NCBI GenBank assembly: GCA_947034885.2
Contig: OX344749.2
Location: 11,175,501-11,239,500, forward strand
Reading direction: 5' to 3'
Length of the DNA: 64,000 nt
Source of the DNA: Thuidium tamariscinum
Lineage: Eukaryota; Streptophyta; Bryopsida; Hypnales; Thuidiaceae
Position numbers and translations under genes: made by a program. Positions 10,330 through 21,944 of the stretch are shown here, piece after piece. Numbering within the stretch: the first letter of the stretch is position 1; each line of letters starts with the position of its first letter. The notes under the pieces were generated by a model, which saw nothing but the letters and a program-made list of their open reading frames with translations, had not been told where the DNA came from and made no database searches.

Positions 10330-10735
10330 GATTGCAAGAAAGACCAACCCATTTTTCATAGCATTTTGACAAACTGATTTTAACTAGTTTTCATTGTAAT
10401 CCTATCCCTTATTTTTTGAAAAGTCAATATAATTTCATTATAATTTATATTTAAAAGTTAATTTCTTTAATTTGTCACTTTTTTAGTTTTTTTAGTTTTT
10501 AATATTAAAGAATATCCAAATTTAATGATGTAGAGCTGAAATTTTGGTGGTTTATTTCCACACTAGTTGAGTATATTTTCCATATGAGGGACATCAAAAA
10601 ATACATTGTTTTGTGTCCTCCACATTTGTGCACATAGACCAAAAGAAGGGCTCTATAGTGTGTAAACTCCTAAACATTAAAGATAGTTGCAAGTTTATTT
10701 TTTCGGTGAAATCTCATCCCTAGCATTTTGGGATT
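10330..10735. repeat. GATTGCAAGAAA repeat, third family member, right end lost
   Basis: It starts GATTGCAAGAAAGACC. It aligns with the 5013-5739 member at several blocks: TCCAAATTTAATGA, AAAATACATT, TCCTCCACATTTGTGCA, and the closing GTGAAATCTCATCCC. No matching GTTTCTTGCAATC right end is found before the next element at 10777, so it is probably truncated. Confidence 0.55.
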
Positions 10736-10776
10736 TACAAGCATAATTGCTTTAGAGCTAGCTCAATATACAAAAG

Positions 10777-11036
10777 CATTAGAGGGGATTTGAAGCCTTT
10801 GGAGGGCCGTTTCGGGATTGTTCCCGTAAAAGCTGGCCACTGTTAGGCCAACAATTACCCAAAAAAGTAAAAAAATTGGATCCTGAGATATGAAAAAAAA
10901 TTTAATTAAAAAAATAATGATGTGGCATTCTCTTGACCACGTAGGATTCTTGCGATTCTGCGTTCCCTCGGCAATTTCTGCATTTTCAAACTGTGGGAAC
11001 TTGTGGTCTTTCAGAGGCTTCAAATCTCCCCTAATG
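10777..11036. mobile_element. CATTAG...CTAATG element, diverged copy 3, opposite orientation
   Basis: A 260-bp element with ends CATTAGAGGGGATTTGAAGC and the complement of CATTAGGGGAGATTTGAAGC; the inverted repeat continues to about 32 bp with several mismatches. Read in complement, its interior contains TACGTGGTC...GCCACATC, matching the TGACGTGGTC...GCCACGTCA core of copies 1 and 2 at about 21 of 25 positions. It is therefore a diverged member of the same family in the opposite direction. It is non-coding. Confidence 0.75.
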
Positions 11037-12094
11037 TGTCTTTATGCATTATCAACAACACATTGCTTGAATACATTGTAGTCTTATTGTTAATAAATTT
11101 GTTTATAGAATCGTTTTTTCAACAACAAGATTATCATTATTGGATGTTGCTCTTCAAATGTCCTTTTAAAAGTTTATTGTGTTTAGAATTTAGGGGTTGA
11201 TTTTAATACTTCCAAAACTTATTTTAATAATCACATCAAAAATGTAGTATAAATTTTTTTTTCCACAAGTGTATATTGTTATCTTTCTTGAAGCTTTTTA
11301 AATGATTCTATTTTTATTCATATAGATCTCTTTATAGATACAAAAGTAAGTTACTTTTGCAATTGACAATTTTAATACTTTGTGAATTATTTTAAAGAAT
11401 TTTTGTAGGAATTGAATTATGAGTTATTATAAAAGAATTGATGTGATTAATATAATTTAGGAGCAATGTATTCAATAGAGATGGCACACTATAAGAAGAT
11501 ATTTTTTGAAGTCATTAAATCTCTATTAAAGAAGATAAGTTTGATAATGTGTTTGATAATAGTTTAATTTATTTGTATAATCACATGAGAAAAAAATAAA
11601 CAAAAATGTCTATTAGTATTTCTCACCAGAATGGCAAAAAACACCCCTAGAAGAGTCTGGAGGGAAGTGTGTACTACCTATCCTTCCAAGCAATGGAATT
11701 CTCTTTAAACCTATAAATTACTATATTTAGATGCTATCCTAAGACTCCTAAATAAATATGAGAAAACAACATAATTGTATCAAATTCATGGTTGACTTCC
11801 CTTCACAACTAGACTGTTTCAATCCTTCATACAATTTAATTTGTGTTACAATCCCCTACCAATGCATAGCCATACAATTCATTGCACCAACCTCATTCAT
11901 TTGTAAGTTGCACATGAAACTAAAAATTCTACTTGATGCACCTTGATATTTTATGAATTAAAAGATGATTCTTTACTTTAGAATTCTCTTAGTGACTAAT
12001 TCACTTACATGTTTTGATAGCCATGCAAAATTGAGAGGCAACACTCCTACTTCTACAAAAGTGTGTTCATTAAATGCCCCAAAATCACCAAACT
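11037..12094. other. AT-rich spacer, nothing recognised
   Basis: Short frames only (about 60-70 codons), with no family signature. The sequence is AT-rich throughout. Confidence 0.5.
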
Positions 12095-12735
12095 TCAAGT
12101 TGTTGCTTGAATCTAGGGGCAGGAGCCCCCCTTGCACTAAAATGGTTGTTGAATTTTCATTCTTGCTCTAAATGAGGTAAAAAAGGCTTCTTAGAAATCT
12201 AACTTGTCCATATACCACTTCTTAAAACTTTATTTTGTTTCATAATATTGTCCTCATGATCTTGCCCGTTGAAGTTGGTCCTCTTGTTGAAGTTTATAGC
12301 AGACCCCTTTGCACTAAAACATTTGTTGAGTCTTCATTTTTGCTCCTAATGAGGTGAAATTAAGCTTTTTAGAAATTTCACTTGTCCATCTACCACCTTC
12401 CAAAACTTTATTTTGTTTTCATAATATTGTCCTCTTGATCTTGCTTGTCAAAGTTGACCCTCTTGTTGAAGTTGACAACAGACCCTTGTGCACTGAAACA
12501 GCTATCATGTCTTCTTTTTTGCTCCAAATGAAGCAAAAATAGGCTTCTTAGAAAGCTGACTTGTCTATCTACTACCTCTCTAAAATTCATCTTATTTTGT
12601 GCTACCATCTTCCTGATCTTGCTTGTTAAAGTTGACCCTCTTGTTGAAGTTGACAACAAATTCCTTTGCACTAAAACGGTTGCCAAATTTTCATTCTTGT
12701 TCCAATTAAAGCAAAACTAGGCTTGTTGGAAAGCC
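12095..12735. repeat. Four-unit tandem array, about 178-bp period
   Basis: The marker word GCACTAAAAC or a variant occurs at 12134, 12311, 12490 and 12668 (spacings 177, 179, 178). Each unit includes CTTCTTAGAAA, CTTGTCCATCTACCACC, TTTATTTTGTTTTCATAATA and TGATCTTGCTTGT, then CCTCTTGTTGAAGTTGACAA. Units are diverged, by very rough estimate 15-25 percent. The short open frames across it do not keep one frame. Confidence 0.82.
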
Positions 12736-13998
12736 AACTCAAATGCACACCAACCTACTAAGTTTCATCTTCAAATTCACTATTCTCTCTTTAGTTTTAC
12801 CTTCCAAAGTTGCAACTTTACTCTAAGATTCATTTCCTAACTCTAACTTCAACCAACCTCCTTCGATGCCATAGAGGGTCAAACCTACTTGGCAAATTTT
12901 CCTACTCCACCTACTCTATATTTCTTACTAACCATTATCCTCAAACACCAATCCAAACACACATACACACTAAAAGAGGAAAAAAGAAGAGGGCTTTAAA
13001 CCCTAGAGTCCTATACTAAGAGCCATTAGTTTAGGGATTCATCCATTAACATTTCATCCCCAATGCTAATTTATTGAAATTTGCACTAAATTGAAGGAAG
13101 TCTCATTACTTTATTGATTTTCACCATTGCTTTAGAGTGCCTTTCATAATGTTAGTGCTCTAATCCTTGTTCTAATTCTACTAATAAGTTATGTATTTTT
13201 TGTGTTTGTATTTTTAACTTCCAATTTATTTTTTATGCAATTTTCTTCATTAATTAAATTCACATTTTTGCCTAATATCTTTTGGATTTAAAATTCTTAA
13301 TATTTCTTTAGGCTTTACTCGTAATTATCATATAATTGCAAATTTCTAAAGGTCATGCCATCATTGTTAAAGTTATATTCCTACCTATTGAAAATTCATT
13401 AAATTACAATTATAGATTGAATTCCTCCATCTATTAATTCCTAACTTATAATTTATCTAAATTGTTTATTTTCCTCTAACTTTGAATCATGAGCCTACGT
13501 GATTCACGGTGTCTTTTGCCATGTCTTTTCAAATAGTTTCTAAGTAAGCTTTTGAAAACATTCATCATCTACTTATATTGGATGTTGGCTCTATATCTCC
13601 AATTAATTTTCAATTTTCAATTCCTCTAGGTAGAAACTGCTTCTTTTGAGATAGCTAAGTAAACACTATCAATGTTAAAAAATTATCCAAAAATGGTTGA
13701 ATAATCCAATTGCAACAAATTCTTTTCTTTAAGGCAACACTAATTTCTACTATTAACCAATCATGGGTGATGAAGCATTTTATACTTCCAAGATGTTCAA
13801 TTATTGGTAATCTAATGGCTGTTCCTATGACCTCTACTGCGAAAATTTGTAGTCTATTTGGATATTCTCAAACCAAATGCTTTACTTTCACTTTCATTTG
13901 TGGTCTGATTTTTTCTTTTTCTTTGTATTTGTAGATGCTGGATCCCTAGGGGAATGAACTCCTGGATGGGTATCAGTCAGGGTATCAACAGGTAGAGG
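12736..13998. other. AT-rich region ending at gene island
   Basis: No gene recognised. The composition changes from strongly AT-rich to GC-rich at about 13,950-14,000, where the RPS16 upstream region begins. Confidence 0.5.
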
Positions 13999-14004
13999 GC
14001 AGGG

Positions 14005-14013
14005 AAACCCTAA
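14005..14013 (+). promoter_or_regulatory. Telo-box AAACCCTAA upstream of RPS16
   Basis: AAACCCTAA lies 128 bp before the RPS16 start codon. Telo-boxes of this form are frequent near the transcription start of plant ribosomal protein and other translation genes, where they support high expression in cycling cells. A pyrimidine-rich stretch, CTCTCTCTGGCTTC, follows at about 14,039. No clear TATA box was seen. Confidence 0.7.
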
Positions 14014-14140
14014 TAGGACGAGCGGCGCGAAATAGGAACTCTCTCTGGCTTCAAGCTGTCGCGCGAGCTCTGCGAAAGCTCTCTTTTGTCATCGCCACAA
14101 GTTTATCGCTCGCTCGCGCGCGACGTAGTGTTTCATCACC

Positions 14141-14575
14141 ATGGCTACCACAACGGAGTCCGTGCAGTGCTTCGGACGCAAGAAGACGGCCGTGGCCGTG
14201 ACCTATTGCAAAAAGGGCCGGGGTTTGATTAAAATCAACGGTTGCCCCATCGAACTTGTGGAGCCCGAGATTCTGCGTTACAAGGCGTTCGAGCCCGTGC
14301 TCCTTCTGGGCAGGCAGAAGTTCGCCGGCGTCGACATGCGTATTCGCGTGAAGGGTGGAGGCCACACCTCGCAGATTTACGCCATCCGGCAGAGCATTGC
14401 CAAGGCTCTTGTGGCCTACTTCCAGAAGTACGTGGATGAGCAGTCCAAGAAGGAGATTAAGGATATTCTCTTGAGGTACGACAGGACACTGCTGGTCGCC
14501 GACCCCCGTCGCTGCGAGCCCAAGAAGTTCGGAGGCCGTGGTGCCCGCTCTCGTTTCCAGAAGTCTTACCGTTAA
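14141..14575 (+). CDS. RPS16: 40S ribosomal protein S16 (uS9)
   Basis: This encodes a complete 144-residue small-subunit ribosomal protein of cytosolic ribosomes, the usual eukaryotic uS9 length. Visible signatures are GRKKTAVAV (12-20), [11 protein letters not shown] (24-34), [13 protein letters not shown] (72-84) and the basic C-terminus [10 protein letters not shown] (135-144). In the uS9 family that tail contacts the P-site tRNA. The start is chosen at ATCACCATGG, which has A at -3 and G at +4, and the N-terminus matches the family. The gene has no intron, unlike many animal copies. Its GC-rich codon use contrasts sharply with the AT-rich DNA to the left. A telo-box precedes it. It is expected to be constitutively high in growing tissue. 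Nothing suggests a pseudogene. Confidence 0.98.
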   Translation: MATTTESVQCFGRKKTAVAVTYCKKGRGLIKINGCPIELVEPEILRYKAFEPVLLLGRQKFAGVDMRIRVKGGGHTSQIYAIRQSIAKALVAYFQKYVDEQSKKEIKDILLRYDRTLLVADPRRCEPKKFGGRGARSRFQKSYR

Positions 14576-16714
14576 GCAACGGCGAGGCGATTGGCTTTTT
14601 GGTGGTGGTGGCGATGGCTGTGCTCGCCGCGCTGGGGAGGTACTTGAGGTCTTAGGTTTAGGTGACCTAAACTTTAGGTCTGCAAATTTCAGGTTATATG
14701 GATTTCTCCAGCTGCGGAAATGCTTAAATATATTTCACCCTTATGACAGAAGAATTGATTTTCCACGATTTTGGCATTCGGTGTCTATCAGGATGAACTG
14801 CTTACATTTCTGGTTGTAGTCGTTTCCCATGTACACAGATGATGTTCTCTGTATGAATTTTATGAATTTCAGAAGATAACATGCTGCAATAGATTATCAG
14901 TGCTTATCACGATTGTGGACTGTCTTTCGTCTTTTGTTTCTAGGGTTTAAGTTTCTTCATGTTCACTAAATGGGCTTTTATATCGATCGTCCCTGGTTGC
15001 ATTGTAATTAGGTTAATAGCATTTGAGGCAAGAGTGTAGACATAGGAAAACTTATCCCTGGAAGCTCCAGTTCTGGCCGAGAATTGACAGAGCAAATTGT
15101 GAATAGGTTTTCCGGGAAAATTGTAGAATCGAGAAGTCAGTTTTCTTATCAGGTGTATGCATTCCAGCCAATGCTGGGTGAGTCCATTAATCTGCTCTCT
15201 TACCGTAGCACATACCTATGTTACATTATCTTCTCGAGGCTCTAACAGGAAGATCATGGTTGGAGGTGGACTTCAGATGTATCTTCCTGAGTTTCTACCT
15301 ATTCGTTTTCTTATGCTCTATAAATGTCGAGCTAATCGGCTTCAACTTTTTACACAGTTACTCTCTTCACAGTTTCAGTTACTGGGTTGTGTAGGAACTG
15401 TTGCTTTGCCTCACTCAAGCTAAACAAATGATGTCCATCTACATGAGAATTACCGGTACATGCCCGAACCCAGTGAAGGACATTAGGACTTGAAACTCGT
15501 AGCCGATTGGCTAAACAACGTCTAATTGACTTTTCTTCTCAAGATGCTGTAAGACTGCTTGTACATTAATTTGTGTCTCCTCAATATCAAAGTGGCAATT
15601 ATCGTCGCTTTAGTTGGCCTTTCTTCTAGTTCTAAACCTTACATGTGGAGTATGGAGTGAACTCACAGGATGATGAGGTCCTACGACGTTATTTAGAGGG
15701 TGAGTTCATCTCAACTCCCGTAGGCTGTACTGAATTGCCTCTGTTCATGGGAATCCGTGTTATATAATGTTCACGCTGCGCAACCCCCCTAGTTGCAACT
15801 TTTTGTACCCGTCCAGCAGATGAATGCGAACTCTGTCGGTGATGTCAGACTCCACAATGTCCACAGCTCTTGACAGCTATCAAGTACATCTCGGTCTCAG
15901 CTCTATCTGTGATCTATCTGTAATCCACCTGTATACGAGTAGATGGGTTTGCGTGATACGAGTTCGAGATCAAGAGAGGTTCACCTACGGCAGTTTGCGG
16001 CTTTCATCTGAACGTCTGATGCTGGGTTTCTAGAGGCTTCGGAATCTTAGCACGCGATCACGGTGTTCAAGAAATTGTGCATGCGCATGGACCATACGAG
16101 TCGCAAATACCGCACCATCTGACTGGGATAAGACATTTGACGAATTCAGACATTTAAGAGGTCTACCTTCTACTGTAATGGGCAGATAGTGTTTCGCATA
16201 CCGTTCTCGTTTCATAGCCATTGCCATAGTATGTGTTTAGATTGCCCTAAACTGGGAAACACGAATAGACCTGTGCAATGTCATCATCTGGATCTGTGTT
16301 ACCAGACAGTGCAGACAGCGTATAGAATGGACAATATGGACAAAGCCGCCGCCAAAATTTTATTGAATTTTCAAGCTTAAATTCCACCGAAATATCGGAC
16401 AATTTCTGTCTCGTATTGGCAGTCACGTCTAGTTAACGTACAGTCAACATATGCATGTGATTCATTACTTGAAAATATTTGCAACAAAAACCGACTTTTA
16501 AAATCCCCCACCGATCATTTCCAGCACAGATCACATTTCATGATTCATGACACGAACAGACTCACCTCCGAACTCAGTCTCATAGAACTACAGTACGCAC
16601 TGCCATCGATCATGGATGCAGCTTGGTATGACTGGATCAAAATTCCGCCCCACTGCAACCGATTGCGAATCGAAGTCCGAGATACCGGAAATCTTAGGAG
16701 TAGCATCCGCATGA
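14576..16714. other. Convergent intergenic region between RPS16 and polyphenol oxidase
   Basis: This holds the 3' flanks of both genes. Several frames of 60-100 codons exist but none looks coding. A 17-nt palindrome, GTTTAGGTGACCTAAAC (14656-14672), lies about 80 nt after the RPS16 stop, probably within the 3' UTR. No repeat or RNA gene was recognised. Confidence 0.5.
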
Positions 16715-18415
16715 TCACACCGTAAACGAGGTGGAATTGCTAGGACTGGAATCCCACACAATCCGTGCTCTCGCGACCCCCAGACTTTGCATACTTGGCC
16801 CAAACTGCGCCAGCGTGACCACCACATCTGAGTAATTCTGCTTCTCCAGCGTCTCCAGTTTCGTCCGCACCGCCACCCGCCACTCGCGCTCATTCTTCAG
16901 CTGCGCCTGCCCGACATGCGGAATGTGATTGAACGTGCCCACAAATTCAGGGCAGCTCACGGACGTGCTCGCATCGGCGGACGGGTAGAACAGGTACGCT
17001 GCCCAGTGCGCCTGCAAGGAGGGGTCTAATTGAATCCCAGAGATTTCCAACACCTCCTCGCCACCACTAGTCTGTTCCGGGCGAGGCACGCGGAATGTGA
17101 GTGGCTGCGATGTCAAAACATCGCTAGTTTGAAGCTCAGGCGTGGTGAAAATCATGGCTCGCGTCTGAGATGGATTCGTGGGGTTGCAGAATGGGACAAT
17201 CTGCTCTTCACCTGCTCTCTCCCCGTTCGTAATCCACGCCGCAGTCGACTCCTCGTACTTGTACCCCAAAATTTCCGTGTCCAGCGTCTGCGACACATTC
17301 ACGATCACGAGATCCGCGTTCTCGTCGTAGAATGTGAGCTGCGCGTCGAGGAAATCGCGGTGCACGGGCTCCCGGCGCTGCTCCCCCGGCAGTGCCTTCC
17401 AAAGCTCCCAAATCCGGTCGATGTTCCCGTGGTGGCCGAAGAAGATGGGGTCTCTCGCGGCCCGTCCGAAGTTGCCCATGTCGTCGAACGCCGTCGCCGC
17501 ATCGGGACTGCCCACCCACAAGTGCACGTTCCCGTGGGGCGTGTCTTCCAGCGTCCCGGGGCCATAGCCACCAGAATCTCCATAGCGATACGGTTGTCCA
17601 AAGAACAAATTCGTCGTTGGCGAGCCGGCCACAATCTGCGTGTACATCAATCGAGTATTCTCGACCCTGAGCTCCTCCGTCGTCTTGGTCGTGCACCCGC
17701 CGGCTGAGTTCAGATCCACCGTGTACGGCGACTGCGCGCATTCATTCCGATTCCGGTTCCACAACGACGAGGATTTATTTACCGCGTAGACATCCGGCAG
17801 CGTATTTGCAAAAGGCGCCTCCGGCGTTTGGTTGTCCCAGTTCCAGTAAGGCAACGCGAACGTGTCGTCGTCGAGCAGCTTCGCCAGGATGCGCTCGTGG
17901 AAGTAGATGAACATGCGGTGGTAAGGCAGGAACAGCCAGCCGTTGTGAATCTCCAGCGGCCAGGGAATGTCGGGATAGGAATACGCGTTGTCGCAGTACA
18001 GACAGTGAAGCTTCGCCTGGTTGAAGAGGCTACGGGGGTCACTTTGGGGAAGAGCGCGTTGGAGAGCGTAAGCACGCTCCAGTTTGGCGATGGCGTCCGC
18101 AGGGAGGGTGTGGATGGGGCGGCGGACTCGCAGGGGCAGAGTCGCGTTGGGGGTGAACTGGCGAACTGGTTTGCCAGTGTAGGGGAGAGGCATGCAGCAG
18201 TGCTCCTCGCTGTTGCAGTGATTGGGGATGTCGGGCGCAGGGATTGGGGCCGCCATGGCGGGACGTGTGCACAGGGTCTCGTAGACGAGAATTGTCATCA
18301 GCAACGACGGAATCAGACTCGTGGCAATCATAACCGGGTTTCGCACACTGAAACTTGTTCGAAGTAACTCCTTGAGCCAATCACCAGCGCGCATCCAATG
18401 CACATGCCCCCTCAT
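16715..18415 (-). CDS. PPO: Polyphenol oxidase (catechol oxidase type), intronless
   Basis: A 566-residue type-3 copper enzyme predicted to oxidise o-diphenols to quinones. The N-terminus has a basic stretch, a hydrophobic segment (about 27-46) and an AMA/A signal-like site near 53-56, suggesting a secretory or lumenal signal; there is no twin-arginine motif. Cys residues at 67, 73 and 74 match the conserved N-terminal disulphide cluster. CuA ligands are His137, His157 and His166, with Cys141 in the thioether position. CuB ligands are His294, His298 and His328. Phe316 fits the gate residue, and Glu290 fits the conserved acid before CuB. A DWL-like part follows (DFLDAQLTFYDENADLV), then a KFDV-like C-terminal part (CPEFVGTFNHIPHVG). 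Length is usual for plant enzymes. An in-frame Met8 is an alternative start. Lack of introns is common in bryophyte copies, as I recall. Mono- versus diphenolase activity cannot be told from sequence alone. Confidence 0.96.
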   Translation of the reverse strand: MRGHVHWMRAGDWLKELLRTSFSVRNPVMIATSLIPSLLMTILVYETLCTRPAMAAPIPAPDIPNHCNSEEHCCMPLPYTGKPVRQFTPNATLPLRVRRPIHTLPADAIAKLERAYALQRALPQSDPRSLFNQAKLHCLYCDNAYSYPDIPWPLEIHNGWLFLPYHRMFIYFHERILAKLLDDDTFALPYWNWDNQTPEAPFANTLPDVYAVNKSSSLWNRNRNECAQSPYTVDLNSAGGCTTKTTEELRVENTRLMYTQIVAGSPTTNLFFGQPYRYGDSGGYGPGTLEDTPHGNVHLWVGSPDAATAFDDMGNFGRAARDPIFFGHHGNIDRIWELWKALPGEQRREPVHRDFLDAQLTFYDENADLVIVNVSQTLDTEILGYKYEESTAAWITNGERAGEEQIVPFCNPTNPSQTRAMIFTTPELQTSDVLTSQPLTFRVPRPEQTSGGEEVLEISGIQLDPSLQAHWAAYLFYPSADASTSVSCPEFVGTFNHIPHVGQAQLKNEREWRVAVRTKLETLEKQNYSDVVVTLAQFGPSMQSLGVARARIVWDSSPSNSTSFTV

Positions 18416-20241
18416 GATTGTTTCTCGATGTTTCGGCTTGTGATCGATGATTTGTGCAGCACGAATGCGAATTCTCCTGAGCTGTGATGGTGATCTTAAC
18501 TACAGGTGCTTTGAAGTACCTGCAATTGCTTCATGAATTCATGATCGGAGAGCTAGCTAGCTTCTTGCTCCAAAAGTAATGTGGAGAGGCGGCTGCTGCT
18601 GTTACGTTGATGGGACCATTATTGGCAGAGATTGTTAAGCTGCACGTCTGAGCAAGTAAAGCAACAGGCCACCAGCTGAGAAGGTTATTGTTTAATCAGT
18701 GCAAAGCAGCTGATAGTTTGATTTGAACGTTGTGCCGCCCAACTCAAAGCTGAAAAGAGGGGGTGACGCGGTCAACGCCGACAGCGATCGACCTTTCATT
18801 TTTGGAATATTTGTTCAAATTAGTCTTTTCATGACCGAATCGTTCCAAAATTTTGTTCTTCTTAGAGTTGGACTTGCCGTGTTTGGTGAAAAGTACGTGG
18901 TGAGGAGTCTGCAAAGCACAGGAATTTCCATTTCTAGTACAATAGAAATTTGTAGATTGAAGGTCCAATATCGATACATTAGCGCAATTCAGAGTTGTGG
19001 ATTGAGCCAAGATTGTGACTTTCAACTGCGCAGAGCTCTAAAAACTAGGACTTAAGTCGGCTACGAAATCAGCATGCTCTGGCCACCTGAAATCATACAA
19101 GTCAGAGCGGGCCGGGGAGGATTGTTCAAAGCAGCTGGCAGACATGGAAGGATGAACCCACCACAACATACAATTAATGGCGACGGTGAGGTATCACACC
19201 ATCTTTATTTTTGGTTCTTTTCCTTATTTCCGGCGAGAAAGCTCTTGTTCCGAAAGAACATATAATCAGTTTTGTCTGGTTTACGATTCTTGGTATTCTT
19301 TCGCAATCCATTATTTGTCATTGCGCGAAGTCAGTTGTTGGGAAGACTGTTTGAAAGTTTTTGTTCTGTTCATTGACTGACTTGGCGATTTCATTTTCTG
19401 ATGTTCTTCTGAGAGGCCATGATTGGGAGCTTCTGTTGCCAATCCCTCAACACTCTTTCACGCAGCATTGCATTCCACCTGAAATGTCGCTGACACGAGT
19501 GGCCAATAGCTGTTTCTATTGGAACCCCGACGACCGCAGAGATTTTATTTTTACTGACTTGCACAGAATTGTTGACCACTGTATCTCACTGATAGACCCT
19601 TCCTTTCATATACACCTGTAGGAGTGGAAATAGGACAGTTAGGAATAGTTATGTAATGTGCTAATCAGAAGTAGGAATTGGAATTCTTACATTTTTGGAC
19701 GCAAGAGAACACATGTTTTTGAACAGGAAATAGACTCCACTACTAGTAAGAGTTGACTCGCCTGGCTCCTAGAATTGGTTTATTGCTTCCAATGCAAACT
19801 TTATTTCTTTTTAGATTTGACTCGTAGCCAGGATTGAAGTTGGTCACCAATTGGTGATTGCTAAACCTCAGATGTGAATTCGTTGTCTGTAAGTTTTGAG
19901 AAAATTGAGCTGTATGGGAGAATATACGACAGCTTCCCTTAGTTTCTGAATACCTGATGGTGTATTTTCAATATCCTTGTGGTGGGTCTTTTAACTTATG
20001 AGCTGTGAGAACTGCTCAGCGAGAGTTGGGCCAGATGGTTTTGGTGTCATTGGGCCACGTTATTGGCAATGTAGGTCATTTTAGTATCATTTTATCCATA
20101 CTGGGTTGGTGTGGAGGTTGGCACCAAATTAACTTGATTGCATTTCAAATTTTCAATGCACCATCATGGCACCATATTCCCATGCCTTGAAGTTCTTGAT
20201 GGGCTGGTGTGCAAGGCTAATTTAGTGCAGAGCTTTTATAG
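18416..20241. other. Upstream region of polyphenol oxidase and spacer
   Basis: No gene recognised. It contains the likely PPO promoter (minus strand), without an obvious TATA box, and the 12-bp palindrome AGCTAGCTAGCT (18551-18562). The frames on the plus strand (60-110 codons) have no family signature. Confidence 0.45.
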
Positions 20242-21944
20242 TCAGTGACACTTTTGTAAGTTTTAGATGTTGCAAGATGTCCAATTATTCTAAAAGGTGT
20301 GTTTGGAACTATTGATCTTCAATTTAATAAGTTTTTACACTTGCTCCAATTTTGCCCTTGACTTTTGGAAAGTCTACAAAAGTGTCAATTTCACAGAAGT
20401 CATCATTAGTAAGTGTTATTCACTTGGGAAATGGGTGGATAGTTCATTGACTTGATCCTTCTAATTTTTATATCACGTTAGATCTATGCACCATGGACAC
20501 AATATTGAGAAGGAAAAAAAATGCACACATTGCTTCGTACAATGAAAGACAAAATAATTTGCATGTTAGCTCTTTAGAGAGTTAGTACCTTAACAGGGTC
20601 CTTGATGTGAAGGATATTGCATGCACAAGATCGTTGATTAAAATGAAATCCTAAATCAAAGTCTAGGCATCATATTACTCTATCACTACATCAAGCAGTG
20701 AGTTGCATAAACTATAGGCACACATGCAAGAAATATTACTAGTCCTATTTTTGTTATAGGTTTCAAGGAGTTTTTATTTTTTATATTTTTTTTCATAACA
20801 TTTGGAATTTCTATAAACAACAAATGTTTCTTGTAATCACACATTTTTTACTTGATTTGATAGACTTCGACAGAAATTAAAATCACCACTGTCTTAGTTA
20901 CCATTATGAAATCAACAATTCATTTGAAAGATGTTCACCAACAATTGTACAACCACCCTTTGATGATTACATTGATCTATATATACATCATCCAATGAGT
21001 GGCCCAAAGAAGATACATGTCCTGTTGCAAGTACTATAGACCACTGTTAGTATTATTAAACAATATCATTCGTGCACAAATATGGTTCCATTTTCTTCGT
21101 AGGAAATGAATACATTAGTGACACTTACGATCAGTGACACTTTTATAGGTCTCGAATGTTGCAAGATGCCCAATTATTCTAAAAAGTGTGTTTGGAACTA
21201 TTGATGTTCAATTTAATAAGTTTTTACACTTGCTCCAATTTTGCCCTTGACTTTTGGAAAGTCCACAGAAGTGTCAATTTCACAAAAGTCATCATTAGTG
21301 TTATTCACTTGGGAAATGGGTGGATAGTTCATTGACTTGATCCTTCTAATTTTTATATCACATTAGATCTATGCACCATGGACACACTATTGAGAAGGAA
21401 AAAAATGCACACATTGCTTTGTGCAATGAAAGACAAATTTGCATGTCAGCTCTTTAGAGAGTTAGGGTCCTTGATGTGAAGGATATTGCATGCACACGAT
21501 CGTTTATTAAAATGAAATCCTAAATCAAAGTTTAGGCATCGTATTACTCATAGGCACACATGCAAGAAATATTACTAGTTCTATTTTTGTTATAGGGTTC
21601 AAGGAGTTTTTATTTTTTATATTTTTTTCCATAACATTTGGAATTTCTATAAACAACAAATGTTTCTTGTAATCACACATTTTTACTTGATTTGATAGAC
21701 TTCGACAAAAATTAGAATCACCACTTAGTTACCATTATGAAATCAGCAATTCATTTGAACGATGTTCAACAACAATTGTACTAAACCCTTTGATGATTAC
21801 ATTGATCTATATATAAATCATCCAATGAGTGGCCCGAACGAGACACATGTCGTATTGCAAGTACTATAGACCACTGTTAATATTATTAAACAATATCATT
21901 CGAGCACAAATATGGTTCCATTTTCTTCTTAGGAAATGAATACA
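20242..21944. repeat. Tandem segmental duplication, 889-bp offset
   Basis: Copy A spans about 20242-21114 and copy B about 21131-21944. Both run from TCAGTGACACTTTT to AGGAAATGAATACA. They differ by scattered substitutions and several small deletions in B, for example ACTCTATCACTACATCAAGC missing near 21,548. Each copy contains a ~125-bp stretch (20727-20845 and 21564-21676) from TGCAAGAAATATTACT to ATGTTTCTTGTAATCAC. Its ends resemble the GATTGCAAGAAAC family, so a small member was carried along. The duplication is non-coding. Confidence 0.92.

Noticed and set aside
14819-16714. Possible small genes between RPS16 and PPO
   Set aside because: Frames are short, overlap on several frames and lack family signatures. 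They are more likely UTR and spacer.
17030-17707. 225-codon plus-strand frame inside the polyphenol oxidase
   Set aside because: It lies antisense to a clear conserved coding region and has no family signature. GC-rich genes produce such long shadows.
17828-18367. 179-codon plus-strand frame over the PPO N-terminus
   Set aside because: Antisense shadow with no recognisable domain; the opposite strand carries the conserved CuA region.
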